From positions 751,928 to 815,927 of the forward strand of contig CAWBXD010000013.1 in the NCBI GenBank assembly GCA_963792705.1: DNA of 64,000 bases, written 5' to 3'. The notes under the pieces are model-generated. The model was not told the DNA's origin. It saw only the letters and a program-made list of their open reading frames with translations, and did not search any database. Numbering within the stretch: position 1 is the stretch's first letter; every line of letters starts with the position of its first letter. The position numbers and the translations under genes were made by a program. Shown here one piece after another: positions 37,108 through 46,199 of this stretch. This DNA comes from JBBQVS01 sp963792705. Its GTDB lineage: Bacteria; Chloroflexota; Ktedonobacteria; Ktedonobacterales; Ktedonobacteraceae.

Positions 37108-37531
37108 CACCACCACCCTCGTGCTGCGACGTACATTTCCAACCACGCGCCATCGGGTGTTCCAAGCCTGGATCGAGCCAGAGGCGTTGGAGCAGTGGTT
37201 CAAACCACTGGGAATGAGCGTGACCGTGAGGTCGCTCGAAGCGCATGTCGGTGGCTCATTCCGTTTCGAGACAGAGGACGGCAATTCCACGGTCGGCACC
37301 TACCTGTCCATCGTTCCCCCCGAAAAACTGGTCTTTACCTGGTCAGGTGGAGCAACCCAGGGAAGGGAAACCGTTGTCACGCTCGACTTTCTCGACTTAG
37401 GTCCAGTCACGGAAGTGGTCCTGACTCATGAACGGCTTAGCAGCGCAGAACTGCATAAGACGTTTGGAATCGGCTGGCAATCGCTGCTCGTTTCGCTCGC
37501 TAAGATGCTTTCTCCTCATCTCGACATCTGA
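37082..37531 (+). CDS. SRPBCC (AHSA1-like) protein
   Basis: A 149-residue START/Bet v1-type domain: RRTFPTTRHRVFQAWIEPEALEQWF, VGGSFRFETEDG, YLSIVPPEKLVFTWSGG and VVTLDFLDLG. Such proteins bind hydrophobic ligands; an AHSA1-like chaperone role is possible but unproven. It overlaps the ArsR gene and is the classic partner of such regulators. Confidence 0.88.
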   Translation: MMIPPLPHNTTTLVLRRTFPTTRHRVFQAWIEPEALEQWFKPLGMSVTVRSLEAHVGGSFRFETEDGNSTVGTYLSIVPPEKLVFTWSGGATQGRETVVTLDFLDLGPVTEVVLTHERLSSAELHKTFGIGWQSLLVSLAKMLSPHLDI

Positions 37532-37603
37532 GGCTCTGTGAGAGGTGAGACTTCCAAGCGCGAGAGCCGGGCTGAAGCGAAAATATGCAGACAAGGCATC
37601 CCC

Positions 37604-37666
37604 TTGACACCGTTTCTCTTGTTTGCTATACTTAACTTGCAAGTTAAGTATAGCAAACAAGAGAAA
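37604..37666 (+). promoter_or_regulatory. Promoter overlapped by a perfect 54-bp palindrome
   Basis: TTGACA (37604-37609), 17 nt and TATACT (37627-37632) form a strong promoter for the tandem SRPBCC gene. Positions 37613-37666 are a perfect palindrome with 27-bp arms and no spacer, centred on TTGCAA. The -10 box lies in the left arm and the expected start of transcription falls at the centre. The RNA would therefore lack the left arm, and the palindrome should act as DNA. Confidence 0.85.
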
Positions 37667-37678
37667 GGACACAACGTG

Positions 37679-38665
37679 ATGACGCAGACGAAACACAATG
37701 ACCAAGACAGTGCAGGGCAAGGGATGAACACGATCCACCACCTGTTCGAGATTGCCGCACCGCGCGAGACCGTGTTCCGTTCACTGACGACCTCTGAAGG
37801 ACTCTCAGCGTGGTGGACCACGCAGGTAAGAGCAGAGAAGGCGATGGTTGGCGCGGGCATCGACTTTACATTCCGCGGTGCTTTCAACCCACACATGCAG
37901 ATCACCAAGTTCGACCCACCTACCTATGTGAGTTGGAAGGGTGTTCGGGGACACGCAGCTTGGGGCGAGACCACTATCCGTTTCAAGCTCGACACAAAGA
38001 GTGGCGGAACCCTGGTTCACTTCTGGCATCAGTTGGGGCACGAACTCAGTGACGATGCTGTTGCAAGCGCGAACTTCACCTGGGGGTATTACCTCGACAG
38101 TTTGCGTCTTCTCTGTGAGACGGGGAGCGGCAAGCCCTTCCATGTTGGGAACGCCAGAGCGAGAGTTGGTGCAAGCGACGCCATGGACAGCTACACAAAA
38201 AACCTCCTCATTCATGCATCGACACAGAAACTGTATCAAGCACTTACCACCGTTGTGGGACTTAAGAGCTGGTGGACTGAAAACACAGTCATGAACAACG
38301 ATGAAATTACGTTTGGGTTTAGCGAGGGCGTCTTCCAAACCATGAGACTTGTGGACGCTCTTCCTGACGAGACCGTGGTCTGGGAGTGTATCGCACAGCA
38401 CTTTCCTCTGAAGGGAACGACTCAAACTGATGAGTGGGTAGGAACGAGAGTGTCGTTTGCTCTCCAAGCAAACCAGAATGACTCATCTACCCTCGTTTTT
38501 ACTCATCATGGACTCACACCACAACTCGTGTGTTATGATCAGTGTCATGAGGGATGGGATCACTTTCTCGAGAGCTTGAAGTGTTTCCTTGAGCAGGGAA
38601 CAGGCACGCCATACTCTGGAACAGCCTGGCGTGCTGAGAGCACTGCAACGAGCGAAACGAGGTGA
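37679..38665 (+). CDS. Tandem SRPBCC-domain protein
   Basis: A 328-residue protein with two START/AHSA1-like domains. Domain 1 (about 15-155): IHHLFEIAAPRETVFRSLTTSEGLSAWW and FDPPTYVSWKGV. Domain 2 (about 175-315): SYTKNLLIHASTQKLYQALT, LKSWWTENTV and EGWDHFLESLKCFLEQGTGTPY. The two halves are similar, pointing to internal duplication. The ATG at 37679 follows AAAGGA. The ligand is unknown. It is controlled by the palindrome-covered promoter. The stop codon lies in a hairpin shared with the convergent gene. Confidence 0.85.
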   Translation: MTQTKHNDQDSAGQGMNTIHHLFEIAAPRETVFRSLTTSEGLSAWWTTQVRAEKAMVGAGIDFTFRGAFNPHMQITKFDPPTYVSWKGVRGHAAWGETTIRFKLDTKSGGTLVHFWHQLGHELSDDAVASANFTWGYYLDSLRLLCETGSGKPFHVGNARARVGASDAMDSYTKNLLIHASTQKLYQALTTVVGLKSWWTENTVMNNDEITFGFSEGVFQTMRLVDALPDETVVWECIAQHFPLKGTTQTDEWVGTRVSFALQANQNDSSTLVFTHHGLTPQLVCYDQCHEGWDHFLESLKCFLEQGTGTPYSGTAWRAESTATSETR

Positions 38666-38707
38666 TGGAGTTTGTGGCCTCAACGCTTTGAGGCCACAAA
38701 CTCCATC
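38664..38707. terminator. Bidirectional hairpin shared by two convergent gene ends
   Basis: A perfect 20-bp stem (GATGGAGTTTGTGGCCTCAA and its reverse complement) with a 4-nt loop. It covers the stop of the tandem SRPBCC gene and the last codons of the convergent TfoX-like gene. There is no T-run. Confidence 0.75.
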
Positions 38708-39021
38708 GCTTCTTTCGCCAGAGACAGCCATTCCAGTTCAGATGCTGGCTCGACGGTCAACCACTCTTTCATACGTTGTCCATTCTTCCGAGGATCAAAA
38801 CGCTCTCCATCTCCAGAGGCGACGAGCACATCCACCCGCGACTTCGGCAGTTTGACCACAAGCCTCCCTACGGCGAGCATGGCAAAGATTTTATTCTGGA
38901 TTTTCAGCGCTGATGAACCGAACGCCTTCCCGTCCGACGGTGGGGTTACACGTGGGTTGCTGAGAAGTACTTCGACAAGCATTGCAAAACGCTCTTCTGG
39001 TGTGGTAGATGGATGACTCAT
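38680..39021 (-). CDS. TfoX-N-like small protein
   Basis: A 113-residue protein with FGSSALKIQNKIFAMLAVGRLVVKLPKSRV, then GERFDPRKNGQRMKEWL and a helical end, resembling the TfoX N-terminal or YjbR/MmcQ fold used in many uncharacterised small proteins. Its role is unknown. It lies 21 nt downstream of an SRPBCC gene on the same strand and probably shares its transcript. Its last residues are encoded in the convergent hairpin. Confidence 0.7.
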   Translation of the reverse strand: MSHPSTTPEERFAMLVEVLLSNPRVTPPSDGKAFGSSALKIQNKIFAMLAVGRLVVKLPKSRVDVLVASGDGERFDPRKNGQRMKEWLTVEPASELEWLSLAKEAMEFVASKR

Positions 39022-39042
39022 GAAAGAAGCACCTCCTTTGCG

Positions 39043-39468
39043 CTAATAGACATAGGGCGTTCCTTTCCCTGTCTCAAGGTAGGACTTCAGACTCCCCAGG
39101 AAGTATTCCCAGCCTGCGCGTGTCTCCTCAATGCTATAGCCAGTATCACCCATCGTGAGATTATGCTGACCAAAGAGCAACTTGGTCCCCTTGGAGATCG
39201 GCGTGAGATCCCAAGTGATCGTGGACCCTTCCCAATTATGCGGGGAAAGCCTGCATCTCCAATGCACGTTCTTTCCGACTTCAAGGTCGGTAATCTCCAT
39301 CTTCATAACCCCTCCATTCTCAAAGCGAACTTCGGTGAAAGAGCCGACCTTTGGCTCGGCAGTTACATGATTCGACCACCACCCCGTGATCCCATCGGAC
39401 TCGGTAAGAGCATGAAAGACGTTCTCGGGCGTTGCTTCAATCGTTAGTTCTTGGACAATATCTGCCAT
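39043..39468 (-). CDS. SRPBCC (AHSA1-like) protein
   Basis: A 141-residue START-type domain: IEATPENVFHALTESDGITGWWSN, KVGSFTEVRFENGGVMKMEI, TWDLTPISKGTKLLFGQHNL and GWEYFLGSLKSYLETGKGTPY. It is the third SRPBCC gene in 2.4 kb. The ATG at 39468 is preferred to the one at 39474, which overlaps the GAGAGGG ribosome site. A 20-bp inverted repeat like the core of the 54-bp palindrome lies 38 nt upstream. Confidence 0.88.
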   Translation of the reverse strand: MADIVQELTIEATPENVFHALTESDGITGWWSNHVTAEPKVGSFTEVRFENGGVMKMEITDLEVGKNVHWRCRLSPHNWEGSTITWDLTPISKGTKLLFGQHNLTMGDTGYSIEETRAGWEYFLGSLKSYLETGKGTPYVY

Positions 39469-39505
39469 CGTCATTCCCTCTCGATGCAGCCTATAACTGC
39501 TAAAA

Positions 39506-39525
39506 ACTAAACTATTAGGTTAAGT
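39506..39525. promoter_or_regulatory. Candidate operator related to the 54-bp palindrome
   Basis: ACTAAAC-TATTAG-GTTAAGT matches the palindrome core ACTTAAC-TTGCAA-GTTAAGT (37630-37649) in both half-sites and spacing. It lies upstream of the leftward SRPBCC gene. Confidence 0.5.
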
Positions 39526-39539
39526 GTATCATGCAGCAG

Positions 39540-39985
39540 GATGCTTTGTCAAGGAGACGCGTTCGCGTGTGATTCTCTATACACAAGCGTTGTGCAACGT
39601 CCATCACTTACGCGAGCTGACCTTTCTCGAAGAAGAACTGGGGCAAGCCTGGGCGCGCAAGATGAAAGCTCTCCTTAGAGAAATGAAAACCGAGGTCGAG
39701 CATGCAAAAGCCTTGGACCAGCACCACTTGGATCAGCAGGTGCTCACTGCCTTGCTGAGTCGTCATGATGAACTCCTCGCAGAGGGCTATCTCGCCAATC
39801 TCCGCCTTCCACCCCAAAGAAATCTGAACAGTCGAAGCGAACCTCAGGACGGCCCAAGCAAAGCCTTGCTCGCAATCTGCTGGATCGACTCTCCAAGAAC
39901 AAATGAGTCGTGCCCGCTTCCTCCATGATTTTGCGGTGCCGTTTGACAATAAGCAGGCGGAGAACCTGATAAATGACATCTCCTC
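39540..39985 (+). pseudogene. IS66-family transposase fragment
   Basis: Translated pieces match the C-terminal half of IS66 transposases: ALCNVHHLRELTFLEEELGQAWARKMK, then RNLLDRLSKNK in a second frame and RFLHDFAVPFDNKQAENL in a third. At least two frameshifts and a stop break it. No ends or target duplications are visible. Confidence 0.85.
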
Positions 39986-40159
39986 ATGACAAATGTCATC
40001 CCTTTCTTCTGACTCTCTTCACTACCAAATACGCTCATACCCCTCTATACTTGAATTGTCTGGAAGGGGAGTAAGGGGAAACGAAAGGAACCATCACCCT
40101 CCGATCCGGCTCTTCTCTTCAACAAATAAATTCTTCTCTCAAAAAAAGGATCAAGTATC

Positions 40160-40687
40160 ATGAAAAAATCTTTTTCTCACGCTCTCTCTTTGTGGGTGCT
40201 ACCCGGTTTCATCGCGGGGGTTGTGTTTCTGGGTATCGCGCTGGTAACTGGCGCGATGGCCACAAACGTCTGGGCGATGCCCGATGCTATTGCTCATGCG
40301 ATAGGGATTGCGGCTCCAGCGGCATACGGCTTTGCGCTTGTGCCAGTGCTGGTCGGCATAGCAGTTCATCTCGCCTTTTCAATCATGCTGGGCGTCATTT
40401 TTACGGCATTTGCACGTTGGCGACGGCTTCATGGTTGGCTTCTGGTCGTTGCCGGGGTACTCTTCATTATGCTCGAAACACCGATTGTTCTCTGGGGAGT
40501 CTTACATAGCCTGTTGCCGACCACGACGTTCTCTTACTTCCTGGGTGCTCTCCCGTGGTGGGGATCAGTGTTTGGTCGCTGCATGTATGGGCTGGTTCTC
40601 GGTCTGCTTCTCAACCGCTTTGCCACCTGGAAGCCTCAAGAGCTCGGCAGCCAATTGGCTGGTGAGAGCATGGCGTCGAGGGGCTAG
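40160..40687 (+). CDS. Membrane protein, unknown function
   Basis: A 175-residue protein with about four membrane helices: VLPGFIAGVVFLGIALVTGA, YGFALVPVLVGIAVHLAFSIMLG, GWLLVVAGVLFIMLETPIVLWG and SVFGRCMYGLVLGLLL. It starts at an ATG after AAAAGGATC. No family is recognised with certainty. It stands alone between IS remnants and is followed by a hairpin. Confidence 0.7.
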   Translation: MKKSFSHALSLWVLPGFIAGVVFLGIALVTGAMATNVWAMPDAIAHAIGIAAPAAYGFALVPVLVGIAVHLAFSIMLGVIFTAFARWRRLHGWLLVVAGVLFIMLETPIVLWGVLHSLLPTTTFSYFLGALPWWGSVFGRCMYGLVLGLLLNRFATWKPQELGSQLAGESMASRG

Positions 40688-40712
40688 CTACCAAGACGGA
40701 GGCAAGCTCGCA

Positions 40713-40739
40713 GGGGATCAAAGCTAGCCTTTGATCCCC
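40713..40739. terminator. Hairpin after the membrane protein gene
   Basis: GGGGATCAAAG and CTTTGATCCCC form an 11-bp perfect stem around a 5-nt loop, 25 nt after the stop codon. There is no T-run. Confidence 0.55.
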
Positions 40740-41133
40740 AGTAGCCTTCATTCAGAGGGAGGCCCGTCGCGAGTGGGTTCTTTCCAAACGGAACGCTGCG
40801 CTGTCCGGCGGGAGCCAATCTGAGGTTGAGCGAAGTGCGTGCGTGAGAATACATGTACACAAGGGGCAGTCTACGTCGCCTCCCAGAAGGATTGTTCGCA
40901 CTGTACACTTTGGAAACAGTGTCTGGGACGAAATGCAAAAGCGCGTCACCGTATCAATTTGGGAAAAACAGGTTCTGACGCAAAGTTGGAGGTAAGCCCA
41001 TCAGTTGAGAAGAAGAGATTAAACATTGTCTCAGCAATGGACCCATGGTAGTGGCGTTCTTTTCTGGTTATGCTGTGCATAACACTCGTGCTCGTAGGAG
41101 ATCGAACTTCGCTCGACCATACTATAATGGACC
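40740..41133. other. Gene-free region
   Basis: No supported gene. Short open frames lack ribosome sites. It probably contains the degraded left part of the ISL3 element that follows. Confidence 0.4.
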
Positions 41134-41676
41134 TTGACACATGGGTCCACTTTACAAGGATCGCAACTATATCGTGAGATCAAAGAACAAGGATACAGGG
41201 GAACGGAAAAAACGATGTATCGCTTTCTCAAAACCCTCAAACAGGAGGCCGCCGAGTTGCCTCAACTGCCTCTCCTCTCTCGCGTTTCAGTTCAAGAAAT
41301 GATCTGGCTTCTCGTTCGCCCTTTTGATGGATTGGAGGCGAATGAACGTACTGACCTTGCCGAGTGATGTCTAGCAAGCCAGGAATTAGCAACGCTGCAT
41401 CCACTGATACAATCATTTGGGCAGATCGTGAGAAAGCTCGAAGGAGAGCGTTTGGAGGATTGGAAGAAGCAGGTTGAAGCCAGTGGTATTCCTGAAATAC
41501 ACCGTTTCTCAAAAGGACTTGAACGAGATAAGGAAGCTGTGTTGGCCGGGTTAACCTTGGAGCATTCCAATGGACAAGTAGAAGGCCAGGTAAATAAGCT
41601 CAAGTTAATCAAAAGAATGGGATACGGACGAGCGGGCTTCCCCCTCCTACGCCAACGTGTCCTTCACGCCTTGTAG
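41134..41676 (+). pseudogene. ISL3-family transposase, C-terminal remnant
   Basis: One reading frame with a single in-frame TGA at 41365-41367. Recognisable ISL3 blocks are GSQLYREIKEQGYRGTEKTMYRFLK, WLLVRPFDGLEANERTDL, SFGQIVRKLEGERLEDWKKQ, IPEIHRFSKGLERDKEAVLAGL and SNGQVEGQVNKLKLIKRMGYGRAGFPLLRQRVLH. The N-terminal zinc-finger and HTH parts are missing. The AT-rich stretch after it (to about 41800) is probably the rest of the element. Confidence 0.88.
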
Positions 41677-42005
41677 AGTCTTTCCTTCATTTGTATGAAA
41701 TGCCTAGCAAGCAAACGTTGTTTCACCAAAGTTGTGTATGAACCAAGTTATGCGAGAAACAGAGGCGGCACCATTCATCAATGATGTCGCCTCTTAGAAT
41801 GCTTGAAGGAATCCTCTCGAAAAGTTTTCTGAGGGAAAAGCGAAGTATCCTGAGAAACATCAGCTAAATGCTTCCAGATAAGCCTTGCGGAGTAATGATA
41901 AAATGGGGGAAATGAGTCGAGCATGACTCTGGTGCTGTTTACTGATCCTCAACATGGCACCAATCGGAGTAAAAATCTGCTACGGATAGACAAGGAGTGT
42001 CAACT
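41677..42005. other. Gene-free region after the ISL3 remnant
   Basis: No gene is supported. It probably holds the degraded right end of the ISL3 element and the promoter of the next gene. Confidence 0.4.
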
Positions 42006-42455
42006 ATGACTAACCCCTCGGCACAGTCGCAGGTGGACGATCTCAGGACGCCTCAATCAGTCGTGCGCTTTCCACTGTGGGTGTCCATCGTGGTCGTCCT
42101 CGGTGCGCTCTTGACCATAACCGGTGCGGTGATCGGTAAGGTAGATCCTACGCTCCTGACAAATGGGAGTCCCATGACAGATGCAGCACGGGTCTATGCA
42201 GACTATATGTTTGCACGAAATCTTGCGTTGGCAGTGATGCTGCTGCTGCTGCTTGCGGTGAGGGCTCGGCGAATGCTGGCCGGGTTTATGGTGCTGATGG
42301 CTCTCATTCAAATTGTTGATGTAGGAGACGACTTGGCTCGCGGAGCATTTCTGCTCGTTCCAGGCTTGCTCGTGTTCGTCACCGTGTTCCTGCTTGGAGC
42401 ATGGCGGTTATTTGGACAAGCAATCTGGCGCGTCGATGCCTGGCGTGAGTCTTAG
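42006..42455 (+). CDS. Small membrane protein (DUF4267-like)
   Basis: A 149-residue protein with about four membrane helices (FPLWVSIVVVLGALLTITGA, LALAVMLLLLLAV, GFMVLMALIQIVDVGDDL, LVPGLLVFVTVFLLGAWRL). The DLARG region and length suggest a DUF4267-type protein, though the match is by eye. The ATG at 42006 follows AAGGAG by 8 nt. Single gene between IS remnants. Confidence 0.7.
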   Translation: MTNPSAQSQVDDLRTPQSVVRFPLWVSIVVVLGALLTITGAVIGKVDPTLLTNGSPMTDAARVYADYMFARNLALAVMLLLLLAVRARRMLAGFMVLMALIQIVDVGDDLARGAFLLVPGLLVFVTVFLLGAWRLFGQAIWRVDAWRES

Positions 42456-42673
42456 AAGTCATTCATAGGCACCCAACGTTGTTTTTCAATAGGACTTTGG
42501 GCTTTGGTTGTCACTGCTTCTCCAGAACAAGACTGAGACCGCTGAGGCTTTCGTTCCGCGAGACGTGTCATCGTCTCATGCGCAGATAGGAAGTGAGCGT
42601 TTTGCCAAAGGCTCGGATGTGGAAGAGTGAAGAGTAGGAAGGAAATTGATCTTCCCCCGAATTCATGGAGACC

Positions 42674-43530
42674 CTAAACTTTAGACAAGTCCATTACTTG
42701 TTCGTAGGCAAGTGGACTCAGGTACTGGAGTGTCGAGTGTCTCCGCCTCCGGTTATAGAAGGTTTCCAGATAATCAAAGATAGTGCTTCTAGCTTGCGCT
42801 CGTGTTTGAAATAAGTGTTCATCGACACATTCACCTTTGAAACTAGGAAAGAAACTCTCCATTGCTGCATTATCATAACAATCAGCCGTCCGACTCATAC
42901 TTCCTACCATCCCTGCTTGCTGCAAGAGTACTTGATAGCTGGCACAAGTGTACGTGCTACCGCGATCAGAGTGGTGCAGCAACCCAGACTGTGGGCAACG
43001 GCAAGCTCTAGCCATCTGCAATGCCTGAACCACTAGCAGAGCGTCCTGAGTGATCGACATGGACCCATCCTACGACCATGCGCGAAAACAGATCAAGCAC
43101 CACTGCTAGATACAGCCACCCTTCAGCTGTCCAGATGTAGGTGGTATCAGCCACCCATGCGGGTGTTGGGCTGATCAGCCGTGAAATCGCGTTGCAGGAG
43201 GTTAGGTGAAACACCAGCCGCTGGATCGCTTTGGGTTGTGACTGTGCGATGACGAGGGCGTCGTGCTGCAAGCCCTTGTGTTCGCATCAGACGAGCCACG
43301 CGTTTCTCTGCACACCGAAGACCTTGGGCATGTAACTCCGCATGAATGCGCGGACTCCCATAGACTTGACGATTGGCATAGAAAGCACCCTTCACCTGTT
43401 CAGCGATGTGCCCATCTTCTCGATCATGTTGACTCATCGGACGTTTTCTCCACGCGTAGTATCCACTTACAGACACCTCAAGGGTCTCGACATCCGCACA
43501 CGAATAGGGTACTCCTCTCGATGCTTTTCA
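42674..43530 (-). pseudogene. IS3 orfB (DDE transposase), frameshifted
   Basis: Three overlapping frames give SVSGYYAWRKRPMSQHDRED and VYGSPRIHAELHAQGLRC, then AWVADTTYIWTAEGWLYLAV (first Asp), and then HHSDRGSTYTC (second Asp) and MESFFPSFKGE (Glu). The catalytic DDE residues survive, but at least two frameshifts separate them. Confidence 0.88.
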
Positions 43531-43850
43531 ATGAACCGGTACTTCACCGTTGGTCGGACGCAAAGAGGCCTACCGTTTTTTTTACTAGGTCACGTTCTTG
43601 GCGCACCCGCTCCAATTCGCGCTTGAGGCGACGATTTTCCTCCTCTAAAGCAGTTTGATGCCCACTTCCTGGGAATGCTTCGGTACTGTGTTCTGCCATC
43701 TCCTTGCGCCATTGATGAATTGAGGTATCTGAGATACGAAAGTCTCACGAGCTATCTGCGTGATCGGTTCCCCACTCATCTGAGCCAGTCGCACCGCCTC
43801 CCGCTTAAACTCGGCTGTGTATGTCTTTGGGTCTTTTGCATGATCCTTTC
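43531..43850 (-). pseudogene. IS3 orfA (HTH protein), frameshifted
   Basis: KTYTAEFKREAVRLAQMSGEPITQIA in one frame and DTSIHQWRKEMAEHS followed by LEEENRRLKRELERVRQERDL in another form the usual IS3 orfA HTH and leucine-zipper. A frameshift near 43735 breaks it. Confidence 0.8.
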
Positions 43851-43910
43851 CCTCCCTCGAGAAGAGTATACTCTCAGCTTTCACTACTCCACCATTGCGG
43901 GGGAAGATCA

Positions 43911-44260
43911 TATACAGCGCGTGACCATTATTAAAATAGAGCATCCGAAGTGGACAACTGATGTCTTTGTCGAACTGGTAAATAACCTGAGATGATGAGG
44001 TTAAATCATCAAAAGGGAAGCAGAACCACGAAGTGGGCAAGTTTGGCCCTCAAACACGGGTTTGTCTCCCTTTTGGTGGTGTGCAGAATCAGACAATCAT
44101 TTTCGCGAATACTTCTCCCACCCGGTGCTCCAAGGTAGGTATACTGCTCTCAGAAATAAATATGGATGGAACAGGAAAACGCCAAACCAGCCCAGCCCTA
44201 ATTAGGGAGCATAACATTTTTCCCTGTCATTTTCCTCGTTCAGCAAAAAGAAATTTGTAG
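43911..44260. other. Gene-free region
   Basis: Between the IS3 element and the carboxylesterase terminator. No open frame with a ribosome site or recognisable product. Confidence 0.4.
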
Positions 44261-44306
44261 AGGAAGAGAGGTACGAACGTCACACGTCACTCGCACCTCT
44301 CTTCCT
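44261..44306 (-). terminator. Terminator of the carboxylesterase gene
   Basis: AGGAAGAGAGGT and ACCTCTCTTCCT form a perfect 12-bp stem, about 25 nt past the leftward stop. The sequence beyond it on the minus strand contains short T-runs. Confidence 0.7.
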
Positions 44307-44331
44307 GTCCGCCCTACATGAAAAAGGAAGA

Positions 44332-45819
44332 TTAGCGGAGATCTTCCCAGAGCTTTCGTTCGACTGCATGGGGGTCGTTTATCACCTCTGATGTCGTATC
44401 AAAGCGCATTGTCGCTCTATTCTCGATGTCATATTTTGCCCATCCTGGATTGCCGGTACTAACAAAGGACACCCAGGCTGTATGCATTGTGTTGGCGAGT
44501 TGCTGTGGTGGGTTGGCACCCAATAATGGTTCATTGCCCTCTTGCTCAAGAGTATCAAAAACGAAGGCAATTTCGACTGCGTGAGCAGCACCAAGTGTTC
44601 CACTGTATTGGGGAGAACGCCACGCAAACTCATACATGTACGCGTTCGAGTTATTTTTGACCTGGGCTTCTGCTAGGCGAATGGCGGGAATGCGATAGGT
44701 CCAGTCTGTAGCAATTGCACCCCACAGATCGCCAGGGCTGGCTTCAGGACGCTCCGCTTTATAGGCAGCGAGCGTTGCCTCAACTGGCAGCCCGTAAGCA
44801 GTTATGGCACTAGCAAGGGCCTCTTCAGTAACATGGTTGATGATTCCATTAGGGACTAAGAAGAGACGTTGTTCTTCCGCATTGTTGCCAACTAACACAT
44901 CAACCCCAACACTGTTCCCTGCTGCTATGTTCTTGATTGGAATAGTGGGAATGAGCTCCCCGTCAACAATCGGCTCGAAAGGCATCTGATTTGCGGCGAC
45001 CTCACCCCACAATTCCGGATTGGGCTTATTGAACACATCGGCACTCAACTCGACTTGCGCTTCCAGTAGGCAATTCACTGGAACGGTTGCGAGCGCCTCA
45101 GCAGTTGGCGCGACACCAAGTTTTTCCGCGAAATACTGGCTAACGCGCTGCGCTGTCGTGGAAGAGATAACATGCTGTCCAGCTCCACTCTCGGCAATAG
45201 CACGACGAAATAAGCCTTTTGCGCGTGGCATTGAGAGCAATGTCCCAACACTCATCGCGCCAGCCGATTCACCAGCGATAGTGACGTTGTTGGGATCGCC
45301 ACCAAAATTTGCGATATTCTCCTGCACCCATGTGAGCGCGGCGACTTGATCAAGGATGCCAAGGTTCACATTTTTTTTGTCTAAGAAGAGAAATCCGTCC
45401 GCGCCCAGACGATAATTTATGGTGACGCAAACGACACCATCACGTGCGAAACGACTTCCGTCATAGGTGGGAACCGCGCCGGAGCCGTTCGTGAAGGCAC
45501 CACCATAAATCCAGACCAATACAGGGAACCCAGTTCGCTCTGTACTAGGTGACCAGATATTGACGTTAAGACTCTCTTCGCCAGCAATAGCTGGTTCCGG
45601 CAATAAGACATCGAATGGAGCGAAATACGGTGGTTTGAGAACGGTAGGACCGTAATTCAAAGCGTCACGTACACCATCCCATAGCTCTACTGGTTGTGGG
45701 GGCTGAAAACAATTCTTGCCAAACGGGGGAGCAGCGTAGGGAATACCCTTAAAGACATGAATACCTTCGCTTACGTTGCCACGCACTGCACCATGCAAAG
45801 TTTTGACGACTATGTCCAT
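44332..45819 (-). CDS. Carboxylesterase type B
   Basis: A 495-residue alpha/beta-hydrolase of the type B carboxylesterase family. Seen are the N-terminal GIPYAAPPFG and EESLNVNIWSP, the oxyanion-hole WIYGGAFTNGSG, the nucleophile elbow GESAGAMS (Ser near 186) and the His in GAAHAVEIAFVFDT. It hydrolyses esters of unknown identity. There is no signal peptide, so it is probably cytoplasmic. The ATG at 45819 follows AAGGAG. It is transcribed alone. Confidence 0.93.
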   Translation of the reverse strand: MDIVVKTLHGAVRGNVSEGIHVFKGIPYAAPPFGKNCFQPPQPVELWDGVRDALNYGPTVLKPPYFAPFDVLLPEPAIAGEESLNVNIWSPSTERTGFPVLVWIYGGAFTNGSGAVPTYDGSRFARDGVVCVTINYRLGADGFLFLDKKNVNLGILDQVAALTWVQENIANFGGDPNNVTIAGESAGAMSVGTLLSMPRAKGLFRRAIAESGAGQHVISSTTAQRVSQYFAEKLGVAPTAEALATVPVNCLLEAQVELSADVFNKPNPELWGEVAANQMPFEPIVDGELIPTIPIKNIAAGNSVGVDVLVGNNAEEQRLFLVPNGIINHVTEEALASAITAYGLPVEATLAAYKAERPEASPGDLWGAIATDWTYRIPAIRLAEAQVKNNSNAYMYEFAWRSPQYSGTLGAAHAVEIAFVFDTLEQEGNEPLLGANPPQQLANTMHTAWVSFVSTGNPGWAKYDIENRATMRFDTTSEVINDPHAVERKLWEDLR

Positions 45820-46199
45820 CAGTAACTCCTTCAAAGATACCTATAGAAGGCTCTACGTACCATATAAGAGGAAACTCTACAAGTACTATAGCATATTTTA
45901 TAGGAATGGAGAGAGAACCAGGAGACGTGCAAAAAGAACTCATAGCCGTGTAGAACCCCTTCTCAGGCCAATTCAGATGCTTCCACAATGGGGGAAAAGG
46001 ATGTAGAGACGTACATGAAAGGGAGGGTACAACTCCTTTTGCGACCTCTATTCATGTATTTTTTAGGCACATTGTGGAACAAACGTGCATTGTGAGAGAG
46101 TATTACACGTCTCCTGGTCCTAGGCCGATTACGTCATCGCGTAGCTTCTCCCCTGGTAGCCGCACGATATCTGCAAAATGATGCCCATCCCGTTGTTGG
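45820..46199. other. Gene-free region
   Basis: Upstream of the leftward carboxylesterase and downstream of the leftward BNR-repeat gene. No gene or clear hairpin is seen. Confidence 0.4.

Larger units (their letters stand above)
42647..43910 (-). mobile_element. IS3-family insertion sequence, degenerate
   Basis: A 1264-bp element bounded by 13-bp perfect terminal inverted repeats, TGATCTTCCCCCG and CGGGGGAAGATCA, with the TG...CA ends of the IS3 family. No clear 3-bp target repeat is seen (AAT left, TAT right). Both ORFs are on the minus strand and are broken. Confidence 0.85.

Noticed and set aside
37805..38467. 220-codon minus-strand frame inside the tandem SRPBCC gene
   Set aside because: Fully antisense to a clear SRPBCC gene; no domain of its own.
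45417..45988. Extra open frames around the start of the carboxylesterase gene
   Set aside because: They overlap the real gene or its upstream region and lack ribosome sites.
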